DNA of 45,304 bases from Oscillospiraceae bacterium (GTDB lineage: Bacteria > Bacillota > Clostridia > Oscillospirales > Acutalibacteraceae): positions 1 through 45,304 of the forward strand of contig SVOP01000003.1 in NCBI GenBank assembly GCA_015066325.1. The letters run 5' to 3'. A program made the position numbers and the translations under genes. Of the stretch, positions 8,378 to 16,402 are shown piece by piece (position 1 is the stretch's first letter; each line of letters begins with the position of its first letter). The notes under the pieces are model-generated. The model made no database searches. It saw nothing but the letters and a program-made list of their open reading frames with translations, and was not told where the DNA came from.

Positions 8378-9746
8378 AATCTATTGTTTTTATTTCTTTT
8401 ATTTGAATATCTTTTTCTTTAAGAAAGGTTTCTGTTTCTTGTTTGAATTTATTTGTTGAGAAAAAGGTTGAGTTATAAACATCAATTGTTGTTCCGCTTT
8501 TGGTAACAAAAACAATGTGGGGGTCTTCTTGGAATTCACCTTTATATGTGTAGCCTTCAACGATAGCTGCATAATCGATTGAAGAGTATTGGCAGCTTGT
8601 TCTTGAAAGCGGAAAATCTTCAGTTGAATAAAGAAAATCATTATTACGAAGCACTAAGGTTGAGTTTACGCAAGTGAAGAGTGCAATTATAGCAACGCTT
8701 TCTGCTAAAATAGTGAAATATTTTAAAACCGTTTTTGCCTTGGGCTGCAATGCTGGAATATGAACATCTTTATTTTTTGCTTTTTTTCTGAAAAAAATAT
8801 TCAAAGCAATTGCAACTGCAGGGAGTGTTGAGAAAAAGGGCAGAAAAATTAAATTCTCTTTTATACCATATATGAAAATATTGTCGGTTGCGGTTAAATA
8901 GGCTAAGCCTAAAAACAGAGCTATCATAACTGCGGAGAGGGGAATGGTCAGAAGCAAGGTGTATAAAAGAATTTTTAAAGAACCTTTTGCATCTGTTCCC
9001 TGACGGGCACTGCCTTTTTCTGTTGATGCGGTGTTTGCTGTTTGTGAAAGAGCGGGTGCTTTCCCGCCGTTTTCAAGGTAAGTTAAAAGATTATCTTCAT
9101 AAAGGGAACGGTACTTCGCTTTTTTCAATGATTTTAAAGCTTTTTCTTCTTTTCCTTTGAAGAATAGAGCAGGGGAACCTAAAAGGTAAATATCAATCTG
9201 ATATTGGAAAAAGTTATAAAACATCATTGAGAGAATTTTATCAGCAGAGTCTTTCAAAAATTGACTCGCTTCAATAATGTTATCTCCGAAATAAGCGTTT
9301 ATTTTTTGCTTTTGCTTTTCAATAAGCTTGTTTCTTTCAACACCGTTTTCTGCTATTTGAGAAAGTTGAGGAATAAGAGTTTTTAAAAGTTCTTCAATTT
9401 CTTGGAAGCAGTTTTTTATTAGCTCGTTTGAGTCAACAAAAGAATATGTGTAGCAATTAAAGTTTTCAGGGTCAGTTACTGATAAAATATCATAAATGGA
9501 AAAGGTTATGGAAGGCTCTCTGTCAAAGAAAAATGAAAGCCAGATAACCTGCTGAACTCCGCCACCTTTAATATTTTCGATGTAATAAACATCCATAAAA
9601 AATTCGCCGAAATTATATCTGGCAACAATACCATTTTTGTTTTTATTTTTTTTATTGGAAACAAGAGTTTTTATTGACGGGCTTTCGGTTTTTAAGTTAA
9701 CACCTAACTGCCTGCACATATTTGAAAAATAAGTTAATAAATCCAT
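8376..9746 (-). CDS. Hypothetical membrane protein with three C-terminal transmembrane helices
   Basis: I do not recognise this 456-aa protein. Residues 1-230 look soluble and mixed alpha/beta, with a helical stretch around 110-180 (EIEELLKTLIPQLSQIAENG). A low-complexity linker rich in Ala, Ser and Thr (about 230-255) leads to three predicted membrane segments at about 258-284, 296-318 and 344-364. The C-terminal 90 residues are hydrophilic and probably extracytoplasmic. There is no signal peptide or catalytic motif. The ATG at 9746 has GAGG about 6 nt upstream, and a consensus promoter lies just behind it. It is monocistronic, between two unrelated plus-strand units, so context suggests no function. 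Confidence 0.7.
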   Translation of the reverse strand: MDLLTYFSNMCRQLGVNLKTESPSIKTLVSNKKNKNKNGIVARYNFGEFFMDVYYIENIKGGGVQQVIWLSFFFDREPSITFSIYDILSVTDPENFNCYTYSFVDSNELIKNCFQEIEELLKTLIPQLSQIAENGVERNKLIEKQKQKINAYFGDNIIEASQFLKDSADKILSMMFYNFFQYQIDIYLLGSPALFFKGKEEKALKSLKKAKYRSLYEDNLLTYLENGGKAPALSQTANTASTEKGSARQGTDAKGSLKILLYTLLLTIPLSAVMIALFLGLAYLTATDNIFIYGIKENLIFLPFFSTLPAVAIALNIFFRKKAKNKDVHIPALQPKAKTVLKYFTILAESVAIIALFTCVNSTLVLRNNDFLYSTEDFPLSRTSCQYSSIDYAAIVEGYTYKGEFQEDPHIVFVTKSGTTIDVYNSTFFSTNKFKQETETFLKEKDIQIKEIKTID

Positions 9747-9776
9747 TTTTGACCTCGTAAAAATATTGTAGAAAGT

Positions 9777-9805
9777 ATTTTACTAAATTCTTTCTTTTTC
9801 GTCAA
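9777..9805 (-). promoter_or_regulatory. SigA-type promoter of the three-helix membrane protein gene
   Basis: On the minus strand: -35 TTGACG (9800-9805), 17-nt spacer, -10 TAAAAT (9777-9782). The start codon lies 30 bp downstream. Confidence 0.75.
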
Positions 9806-9847
9806 CTATATGAACCCCGTACGCTTGAAATTCAAATCTTTCGGCTA

Positions 9848-9876
9848 TTGCACTTTTAAAAGATTTGGGGTATTAT
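9848..9876 (+). promoter_or_regulatory. SigA-type promoter of the small alpha/beta hydrolase
   Basis: -35 TTGCAC (9848-9853), 17-nt spacer, -10 TATTAT (9871-9876), 28 bp before the chosen ATG at 9905. Confidence 0.65.
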
Positions 9877-9904
9877 TGTTTTATGTATTTTGCGGAGGTG
9901 CATT

Positions 9905-10651
9905 ATGGAAGAAGTAAAGGTTCTGGATTATGGCTTTTTTAAACACGATGGTCTGGATTTTGAATATCATGTAAGCGGTAACGAAAATGGCGAAGCTCTT
10001 GTTATGTTAAACGGCAATGGTGGTGATTATCGTTGCTTTGAGGGGGATTTATATAAGCCTCTTTCGGAGCATTTTAGAATTATTCGTTTTTCTACAAGAG
10101 GAACGGGCAACACGCTTTTAGGCGATAAAAAGCTTACATTTGAGCTTTTCTGCGATGACTTAAAAGCTTTGCTTGATTATTTAGGAGTTAAAAAAGCAGG
10201 CTTCTGCGGTTTTTCCGATGGTGGAAACCTTGCTATGTGCTTCGCAGTTAAATATCCTCAATATGTGGAACGACTTGCGGTTTTTGGTTCAAATCTTAAC
10301 ACAAGAGGAACTAAAACAGGAGACCAATTAGGAATTATAAAAGATCACAGAATATATGCAATTAAAGCAGCACTTACCAAAGATCCTGAAATGATAAGAA
10401 GAAGAGAAATTGAGGGAATGATGGTGGGTCAGCCCAAACTTAATTATAAAAAGCTTTCTGCGATAAAAGTCCCTTTTCTTAATGTTTTCGGTGAATTTGA
10501 TATGATAAAACGCAGGCATTCAAGAAAAATCACGAAAGCTGTTGAGGGCGCAGAAGAGGTGATGGTTTTAAACGGCGGTCATAGCACCGCATTCAGAAAA
10601 ACAGATTTTCTTATTTTACCGGTAGTAAAGAAATTTTTTGGTGTTGAATAA
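9905..10651 (+). CDS. Alpha/beta hydrolase, cytoplasmic
   Basis: The ATG at 9905 is chosen over an upstream TTG at 9890 because GGAGG (9894-9898) sits 6 nt before it. The product is about 248 aa, a usual size for the family. Visible elements are the oxyanion region MLNGNGGDYRCF, then RFSTRGTGNT, the nucleophile elbow GFSDGG (Ser in GxSxG), the acid in FGEFDMI, and the base in NGGHSTAF near the C-terminus. There is no signal peptide. It resembles the broad hydrolase group that includes proline iminopeptidase-like and BioH-like esterases, so the substrate cannot be told. It is a single-gene unit with its own promoter and terminator. The fold is sure; the function is open. Confidence 0.85.
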   Translation: MEEVKVLDYGFFKHDGLDFEYHVSGNENGEALVMLNGNGGDYRCFEGDLYKPLSEHFRIIRFSTRGTGNTLLGDKKLTFELFCDDLKALLDYLGVKKAGFCGFSDGGNLAMCFAVKYPQYVERLAVFGSNLNTRGTKTGDQLGIIKDHRIYAIKAALTKDPEMIRRREIEGMMVGQPKLNYKKLSAIKVPFLNVFGEFDMIKRRHSRKITKAVEGAEEVMVLNGGHSTAFRKTDFLILPVVKKFFGVE

Positions 10652-10683
10652 AAAAGAACTTTTAGGTTTATAATTACATATTT

Positions 10684-10725
10684 AAAAGAGCAGGTAATCG
10701 GAAGTGGTTATCTGCTCTTTTGGCA
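10684..10725 (+). terminator. Rho-independent terminator
   Basis: AAAAGAGCAG (10684-10693) pairs with CTGCTCTTTT (10712-10721). The stem extends inward by about six more pairs if G-U is allowed, leaving a short loop. The T run is only four bases before GG, so efficiency is uncertain. Confidence 0.65.
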
Positions 10726-10730
10726 TGCTT

Positions 10731-10958
10731 TTACAAAGGTAAGAGGGGGTGGGGCAACCCACCACCGTTATCGTAGTCATTTGATTGCGATACTTTTATT
10801 TTTTGTATCTGTTGTACCACCCACCACCTGCGGCGGTCCCCCCTCCTTTTGCCAAGGCAAAAAAGAGGGATAGGCTTCGCATTACTTTTACAAATTACTA
10901 TCTGATATTTGCTAACTGCTAACCGCTCAATCGACATCTGGTAGCCGGCAACTGGTGG
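10731..10958. repeat. Interspersed non-coding repeat, copy 1 (with internal insertion and heptad tail)
   Basis: This copy shares three blocks with the one at 17863-18009. Block A is TTTTACAAAGG-n-AAGAGGGG followed by GGGGCAACCCACCACCG. Block B is CGGTCCCCC-TCC, then a hairpin made of TTTGCC and GGCAAA, then AGGGAT. Block C is TTCGCAT-n-ACTTTTACA. Block C leads into degenerate 7-bp units (CTATCTG, ATATTTG, CTAACTG, CTAACCG, then CTGGTAG, CCGGCAA, CTGGTGG) at 10898-10958. Compared with copy 2, about 70 bp are inserted between A and B, including TTGCGATACTTTTA, which is the left edge of copy 2; one copy may be nested in another. There is no credible coding frame. The stretch 10652-11040 holds only this repeat, a terminator and the recJ promoter. 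Confidence 0.75.
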
Positions 10959-10982
10959 CTTGATAAATCTTCTTATTTTCCG

Positions 10983-11011
10983 TTGCAATACAAATTCTCG
11001 TATGTTATAAT
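10983..11011 (+). promoter_or_regulatory. SigA-type promoter of the recJ operon
   Basis: -35 TTGCAA (10983-10988), 17-nt spacer, perfect -10 TATAAT (11006-11011) preceded by TG-n. It lies directly after the repeat's heptad tail, 29 bp before the recJ start. Confidence 0.82.
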
Positions 11012-11040
11012 AGAGTGTAAAATTAAAATAGGGTGATTTT

Positions 11041-13074
11041 TTGAATCGAAAGAAATGGGTTGTTTCCTCTTGTGACAGAGATGTGGCGGCAACTATTGCA
11101 GAAAACTGCGGTGTTGACCCTTTTGCTGCGTATCTTCTCTGCTCCAGAGGAATGACGGATGAGTTTGAAATTGAAAGCTTTTTATACGATACGGATTTAA
11201 TTGACCCCTACACATTGCCCGATATGGAAAAGGCAGTTGAAAGAGTAAATAAAGCTCTGGAAAATGGTGAAAGAATCACAGTTTTCGGTGACTATGATTG
11301 CGACGGTGTTACATCGACGGCTCTTTTATATTCCTACCTTTCTTCCCGTGGTGCAAATGTAGATTATTATATTCCTGACCGTTCTGCAGAGGGCTACGGA
11401 ATGAATTTAGGTGCAATTGACCTTTTAAAAAGCAGAGGAACCAATATTATTATAACAGTTGACAATGGTATCAGTGCCGTTGAAGAAGTAGCTTTCGCAA
11501 AAACATTGGGTATTGATGTTGTTGTTACAGACCATCACCGTGTTGGCGAGGTTTTGCCCGATGCGGTGGCTGTTGTTGACCCTCATAGAGAAGATTCTCT
11601 TTGCGAGTTTTCTGATTGGGCAGGCGTTGGCGTTGCTTTTAAGTTCATCAGTGCTCTTGATAACAGTGAGGGTTACGAGCTTTTAGAGCAATATGGTGAT
11701 ATAGTTGCTTTGGGTACTGTTGCCGACATTGTTTCTCTTAAAGGTGAAAACAGAATAATTGTAAGAAGCGGAATAGCATTTATGAATGCTGCTTTGGAAG
11801 AGGGTAGTTTAAGATGTGGCTTGAAAGCGCTTCTTGATGCAAGTGGCTCATCAGGTGTTCTTGATTCTTCTTCTGTTGCATACAGAATTGCTCCCCGAGT
11901 TAATGCGGCAGGCCGAATGGGTTCAGCAGAAAGAGCATTGAAGCTTATTCTGTCAGAAAACAGAGCCGAAGCAAAGGAAATTGCAGAAGAAATTTCTGAT
12001 TTAAACGCAGAGCGTCAGGCAACAGAAACACAGATTACAGCATCTGCAGTTGAATATATAGAAGCTAATCCCGAGATAAAAAACAAAAGAGTTATTGTTG
12101 TTGAAGGTGAGGATTGGCATCAGGGTGTTATCGGTATAGTTGCATCACGCCTTGTTGAAAAATACGGAAAACCCTGTATCGTTATCTCTAAAAACGGCGA
12201 TGTGGCAAAGGGCAGTGGCAGGAGCATTGATGGCTTCAGCTTATATGAAGCACTTTCTTATTGCGGAGATATACTTGTTCAATATGGTGGTCATGTGCTT
12301 GCGGCAGGCTTAACCATTGAAAGTGATAAAATTGAGGCATTCAGAGAAAAAATCAATGAGTATGCCGGTAAAACAGATGCCGCTGTTCCGATACTTAAAA
12401 TTGATTGCAAATTGAATCCGTCTTCTATCAATGTTGATATGCTTTCATCTCTTAAATTGATGGAGCCTTTCGGTGCAGAAAATCCACAGCCTCTTTTCGG
12501 ACTTTACAATATGGAGATTACATCAATTCAATCCATTGGTGCAGGAAAGCATTTACGACTTACTTTGAGAAAAAAGACTGCTTTTATAACAGTTGTTATG
12601 TTTTCATTTCCTTTCTCGGAATCACCGTATATGGAAGGTGACCGGGTAGATTTGGTTGTGAAGCTTTGTGAAAACGAATATCAGGGTAAAACACAATTAA
12701 GCGTTCAGGCAAAGGCAATTAAATTCAGTAATGTCAACGAGGATGAATTAATAGCATCCCTTCAGCTTTATGAAGATTTTTGCGGATGTAGTGAAGTTAC
12801 CGAAGAAATGAAAGAAAAAATTTCCGTGAACAGAGATTTTTGCGGCAATATTTATAAATATCTGAGAGGAGTAAATGGTTGGAAATATTCAACCGAAGCT
12901 CTTTGCTACAGGCTTGGCTTACCGCCTCAAAGAATGGCTGCCTGCCAGATTTCACTTGATATATTAACTGAATTAGGAATAATAAATTTTAAGGATGGAA
13001 AATATACTATTCCTGCACAAACTGTAAAAAATCCATTAGAAAACAGTAAGATTTTTCAAAAAATATGCTTATAA
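11041..13074 (+). CDS. recJ: Single-stranded-DNA-specific 5'-3' exonuclease RecJ
   Basis: Degrades single-stranded DNA 5' to 3' in recombination and mismatch/base-excision repair. The DHH phosphoesterase motifs are clear: FGDYDCDG (residues 82-89, metal-binding Asp), TDHHR (163-167), and the downstream RIAPRVNAAGRMGSAERAL block of the DHHA1 half with its GGH motif (YGGHVLAAG). At 677 aa it is of normal RecJ length. The last 80 residues form an extra winged-helix-like tail often seen in Clostridia. The start is a TTG at 11041, preceded by AGGGTGA at proper spacing; no better ATG exists. It is first in a run with rel, dtd, an MBL hydrolase and hemZ. The stop codon overlaps a small palindrome (ATGCTTATAAGCAT). 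Confidence 0.95.
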   Translation: MNRKKWVVSSCDRDVAATIAENCGVDPFAAYLLCSRGMTDEFEIESFLYDTDLIDPYTLPDMEKAVERVNKALENGERITVFGDYDCDGVTSTALLYSYLSSRGANVDYYIPDRSAEGYGMNLGAIDLLKSRGTNIIITVDNGISAVEEVAFAKTLGIDVVVTDHHRVGEVLPDAVAVVDPHREDSLCEFSDWAGVGVAFKFISALDNSEGYELLEQYGDIVALGTVADIVSLKGENRIIVRSGIAFMNAALEEGSLRCGLKALLDASGSSGVLDSSSVAYRIAPRVNAAGRMGSAERALKLILSENRAEAKEIAEEISDLNAERQATETQITASAVEYIEANPEIKNKRVIVVEGEDWHQGVIGIVASRLVEKYGKPCIVISKNGDVAKGSGRSIDGFSLYEALSYCGDILVQYGGHVLAAGLTIESDKIEAFREKINEYAGKTDAAVPILKIDCKLNPSSINVDMLSSLKLMEPFGAENPQPLFGLYNMEITSIQSIGAGKHLRLTLRKKTAFITVVMFSFPFSESPYMEGDRVDLVVKLCENEYQGKTQLSVQAKAIKFSNVNEDELIASLQLYEDFCGCSEVTEEMKEKISVNRDFCGNIYKYLRGVNGWKYSTEALCYRLGLPPQRMAACQISLDILTELGIINFKDGKYTIPAQTVKNPLENSKIFQKICL

Positions 13075-13110
13075 GCATATAAGATTAAGAGAACAAAGAA
13101 GGTGACTTAA

Positions 13111-15315
13111 ATGGATGAAAATATGTCAGTAGAACTTATGTATGATGAACTTAAAGAACAAGCTATAGCAATTTTTGGTCGAGAAGATGCAAAAATAATT
13201 GATAAGGCATTTGAAATTGCCAATGCTCATCACGAGGGGCAAAAGCGTTCATCAGGTGAACCCTATATCATCCATCCTGTCGCCGTTGCTAAAATTGTTT
13301 TAGAATACGGAATGGATTGTCAGTCCGTTGCAGCAGCCATGCTTCATGATACTGTTGAAGATACCGATATGACTCTTGAAGATGTAAAGAAAGAGTTTGG
13401 TGCGGAAATCTGCGCTTTGGTTGACGGACTAACAAAATTGGGTAAGGTTCCCCTTGATATCAAAGATAAGGAAGAACAGCAAGCAGAAAATGTAAGAAAA
13501 ATGCTTCTTGCTATGTCGGAAGATATCAGGGTTATTATCATTAAACTTGCCGACAGGCTTCATAATATCAGAACTCTTAACTTTATGCCTCCCCAGAAGC
13601 GCAGGGATAAAGCAGTTGAAACCCTTGAAATTTATGCGCCGATTGCCCACCGCTTAGGTATCAGAGCAATTAAGGAAGAACTTGAAGATAAAGCAATCAG
13701 TTATCTTGACCCGATAGCATATAAAGAAATTGAAGATGCACTTTCGAGTCAGGGTAAATCCCATAAAGAGTTCCTTGAAACTATTAAAAAGCAAATTTCG
13801 GATAGAGTTTGTAAGGTTGTGCCTGAAGCAAAGCTTGAGGGCAGAATTAAAAGTGTTCACGGCATTTACAGAAAAATGTATATGCAGAACAGGAATTTTG
13901 ACGAAATTTATGATATTTATGCTGTAAGAATTATTGTTGATAATACCATTCAGTGCTATGACTGCTTAGGTATAATCCACGATATGTTTACTCCGATACC
14001 CGGTAGATTTAAAGATTATATTTCCACCCCTAAGCCCAATATGTATCAATCCTTGCACACAACTGTTCTGGGTAAAGCAGGTATCCCCTTCGAGGTACAG
14101 ATAAGAACATGGGATATGCATCACACCGCTGAATTTGGCATTGCAGCTCATTGGAAATATAAATTAGGTCTTAACGGAACTCAACGCTTTGAAGAGCGTC
14201 TTGCCTGGATTCGTCAGCTTCTTGAAACCCAAAAAGAAGCAGATGATGTTAAGGATATTGTTACAACTATTAAAAGTGACCTTGTTCCCGAAGAAGTATT
14301 TGTTTTCACTCCGAAGGGTGATGTTATAAATCTTCCCATGGGTGCAACGGTTATTGACTTTGCTTATGCTATTCATTCTGCCGTCGGTACTAAAATGGTG
14401 GGTGCAAAGGTAGGCGGAAGAATTGTTCCTCTTGATTATAAGGTACAAACAGGTGAAATTGTTGAGGTTCTCACCTCTTCTCAGCAGGGTAAAGGTCCTT
14501 CAAGAGATTGGCTCAACATTGTAAAAACAAGCTCAGCAAAAACAAAAATCCGTGCTTGGTTTAAAAAAGAGCGCAGAGAAGAAAATATTGTTGAAGGCAG
14601 AGCAGAGCTTGAGAAAGAAATAAGACGAAACAAAATTCGTTTTACCGATGAAGAGTTTGAAGCACTTATCAAAACTCTTTCAGAGCGTCAGCATTGCGCA
14701 ACTGTTGATGATTTTTATGCGGCTCTCGGTTATGGCGGTATTCCTATATCAAGAGTAATGCCGTTTATCAGAGATGAATATCATCGTATCGTTACATCCC
14801 GCCAACCTGCTAAAATTAAAATTGCAGATGATAATAAACCTACTAAGCATTCAGCAGGTGAGGGCGTTATTGTTGAGGGCATTGACAACTGCCTTATTAA
14901 GTTATCCCGTTGTTGTGCTCCTATCCCCGGTGATGAAATTATAGGTTTCATAACTCGTGGACACGGTGTTTCAATTCATAAGCGCGATTGCACTAATGTG
15001 CCGGTTGATATTGTTAATTGTGAAGAGCCTAACAGATGGCTCAGTGCCCGTTGGCAAAGCGGAACAGAAGAGAAAGAGTTTAAGGCAAGTCTTGCAATTG
15101 AATGTGAATCCCGTGTTGCTATGATGGCGGATGTTGCAAATATTCTTGCAGATATGAGAGTTATGATAAATGCCATTAACACAAGAGATGCCAAAAACGG
15201 AAATACATTTATCTACCTTACAATTACTGTAAGAAGCACCGATTTCCTTAATGTTGTTATTTCAAAGTTAAGGGGAATCAGCGGTGTTGAAAATGTTACA
15301 AGGAGCAAAAACTAA
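13111..15315 (+). CDS. rel: Bifunctional (p)ppGpp synthase/hydrolase RelA/SpoT (Rel)
   Basis: Makes and destroys the stringent-response alarmone (p)ppGpp. The order is: HD hydrolase domain (about 25-180) with the intact HDTVED motif at residues 79-84; synthetase domain (about 235-350) with YDIYAVRIIV and GRFKDYISTPKPNMYQSLHT, the RFKD signature being the charge type of bifunctional Rel enzymes; TGS domain (FVFTPKGDVINLP, about 395-455); a zinc-finger-like region (LSRCCAPIPGDEI); and a C-terminal ACT domain. All parts are complete at 734 aa. AAGGTGA precedes the ATG. It lies 36 bp behind recJ and overlaps dtd by one base; rel-dtd is a classic Firmicutes pair. Confidence 0.96.
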   Translation: MDENMSVELMYDELKEQAIAIFGREDAKIIDKAFEIANAHHEGQKRSSGEPYIIHPVAVAKIVLEYGMDCQSVAAAMLHDTVEDTDMTLEDVKKEFGAEICALVDGLTKLGKVPLDIKDKEEQQAENVRKMLLAMSEDIRVIIIKLADRLHNIRTLNFMPPQKRRDKAVETLEIYAPIAHRLGIRAIKEELEDKAISYLDPIAYKEIEDALSSQGKSHKEFLETIKKQISDRVCKVVPEAKLEGRIKSVHGIYRKMYMQNRNFDEIYDIYAVRIIVDNTIQCYDCLGIIHDMFTPIPGRFKDYISTPKPNMYQSLHTTVLGKAGIPFEVQIRTWDMHHTAEFGIAAHWKYKLGLNGTQRFEERLAWIRQLLETQKEADDVKDIVTTIKSDLVPEEVFVFTPKGDVINLPMGATVIDFAYAIHSAVGTKMVGAKVGGRIVPLDYKVQTGEIVEVLTSSQQGKGPSRDWLNIVKTSSAKTKIRAWFKKERREENIVEGRAELEKEIRRNKIRFTDEEFEALIKTLSERQHCATVDDFYAALGYGGIPISRVMPFIRDEYHRIVTSRQPAKIKIADDNKPTKHSAGEGVIVEGIDNCLIKLSRCCAPIPGDEIIGFITRGHGVSIHKRDCTNVPVDIVNCEEPNRWLSARWQSGTEEKEFKASLAIECESRVAMMADVANILADMRVMINAINTRDAKNGNTFIYLTITVRSTDFLNVVISKLRGISGVENVTRSKN

Positions 15316-15773
15316 TGAGAGCCGTAATTCAAAGAGTTCTTGAAAGCTCGGTTGCAGTTGACGGAAAAATTGTGGGTCAATCGGGCATGGGTTATATGAT
15401 TCTTTTAGGTGTTGTTAAAGGCGACACCGAAAAGGAAGCGGAGATCCTTGCAAGAAAAACTGCATCCTTGAGGGTTTTTGAGGATGAAAACGGAAAAATG
15501 AATAAATCCGTTCTTGATATAGACGGCGAAATTCTTGCCATTTCTCAGTTTACTCTTTGCGCTGATTGCAAAAAGGGCAACAGACCATCTTTTACAGATA
15601 GTGAAGCTCCTGAAAATGCCAATCGCCTTTATGAGCTTTATTGCGATGAGCTTATAAAAAATGGTGTAAGAAAAGTTGAAAAAGGCATATTCGCTGCGGA
15701 TATGAGGGTTTCTCTTATAAATGACGGTCCTGTTACAATTTGCTTTGATACGGATATTTGGAGTGGAAAATAA
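15315..15773 (+). CDS. dtd: D-aminoacyl-tRNA deacylase Dtd
   Basis: Removes D-amino acids (and glycine mischarged on tRNA-Ala) from tRNA, protecting translation. The sequence begins MRAVIQRVLESSVAVDG, typical of Dtd, and contains the active-site motif SQFTL (around residues 76-80) and the C-terminal cross-subunit motif NDGPVT (residues 135-140). The length of 152 aa fits the family. The start codon overlaps the rel stop codon (TAATG), and its own stop overlaps the next start in the same way, indicating translational coupling along the operon. Confidence 0.95.
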   Translation: MRAVIQRVLESSVAVDGKIVGQSGMGYMILLGVVKGDTEKEAEILARKTASLRVFEDENGKMNKSVLDIDGEILAISQFTLCADCKKGNRPSFTDSEAPENANRLYELYCDELIKNGVRKVEKGIFAADMRVSLINDGPVTICFDTDIWSGK

Positions 15774-16402
15774 TGTTTCTTGAATGTGTTTCTGTAGGGG
15801 AGCTTGAAGCCAACTGTTTTGTTCTTTGCGATGAAGAAACGAAAATCGGTGCGGTTATTGACCTGGGTGAATATACGGAAGAAGTAAAAACTGCAATTAA
15901 AAATTCGGGAATGGAAAAGCTCGGATATATTCTTTGCACACACGGTCATTTCGACCATATTACAGGCGTTTCCAAAATAAAAAAAGATTACCCTGATGCA
16001 AAAATTTGCATAGGTAAAGAGGATGCTCCATACCTTGAAAACGGGCTTCTTTCTCTTGCAACCATATTCAAGGCGGATTTTGAGCCCTGCAACCCCGATG
16101 TAGAGTTTTCTCACGGAGACAGCTTTTCAATAGGAAAAATAAATGTGAAAATCCATTCAGCTCCGGGTCATACACCCGGTGGGGTTTTGTATGTTCTTGA
16201 GGATGAGAGAATTATATTCACAGGAGATACTCTTTTTTGCGGAAGTGTTGGCAGAACAACTTTTAAAGGTGGCGACGCTTTTGCTCTTTTAAGAACCCTA
16301 AAAATGATGAAAGAATTCCCTGATGATTACGTTATTCATACAGGACACGGTGAAAGCTCCACAATAGGCTACGAAAAAAGAACCAATATGTTTTTAAAAT
16401 GA
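15773..16402 (+). CDS. MBL-fold metallo-hydrolase (glyoxalase II-like)
   Basis: The ATG at 15773 overlaps the dtd stop (TAATG) and has GGAG about 9 nt upstream; the TTG at 15758 is less likely. The product is about 209 aa. Metal-binding motifs of the metallo-beta-lactamase fold are intact: THGHFDH (motif II), APGHTPG, GDTLF and the final HTGHGE. The compact form without the extra C-terminal domain resembles YcbL-type glyoxalase II-like enzymes, which hydrolyse thioesters such as S-lactoyl derivatives; the true substrate is unknown. Its place between dtd and hemZ is common in Clostridia. It overlaps hemZ by 4 bases. Confidence 0.9.
   Translation: MFLECVSVGELEANCFVLCDEETKIGAVIDLGEYTEEVKTAIKNSGMEKLGYILCTHGHFDHITGVSKIKKDYPDAKICIGKEDAPYLENGLLSLATIFKADFEPCNPDVEFSHGDSFSIGKINVKIHSAPGHTPGGVLYVLEDERIIFTGDTLFCGSVGRTTFKGGDAFALLRTLKMMKEFPDDYVIHTGHGESSTIGYEKRTNMFLK

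Noticed and set aside
10731-10988. Minus-strand open frame of 85 codons in the recJ upstream region
   Set aside because: It is composed of repeat blocks A-C and the recJ promoter; no ribosome binding site or family resemblance.
13063-13080. Palindrome at the recJ stop as a terminator
   Set aside because: ATGCTTATAAGCAT is short, AT-rich and lacks a T run; rel follows closely and is probably co-transcribed.
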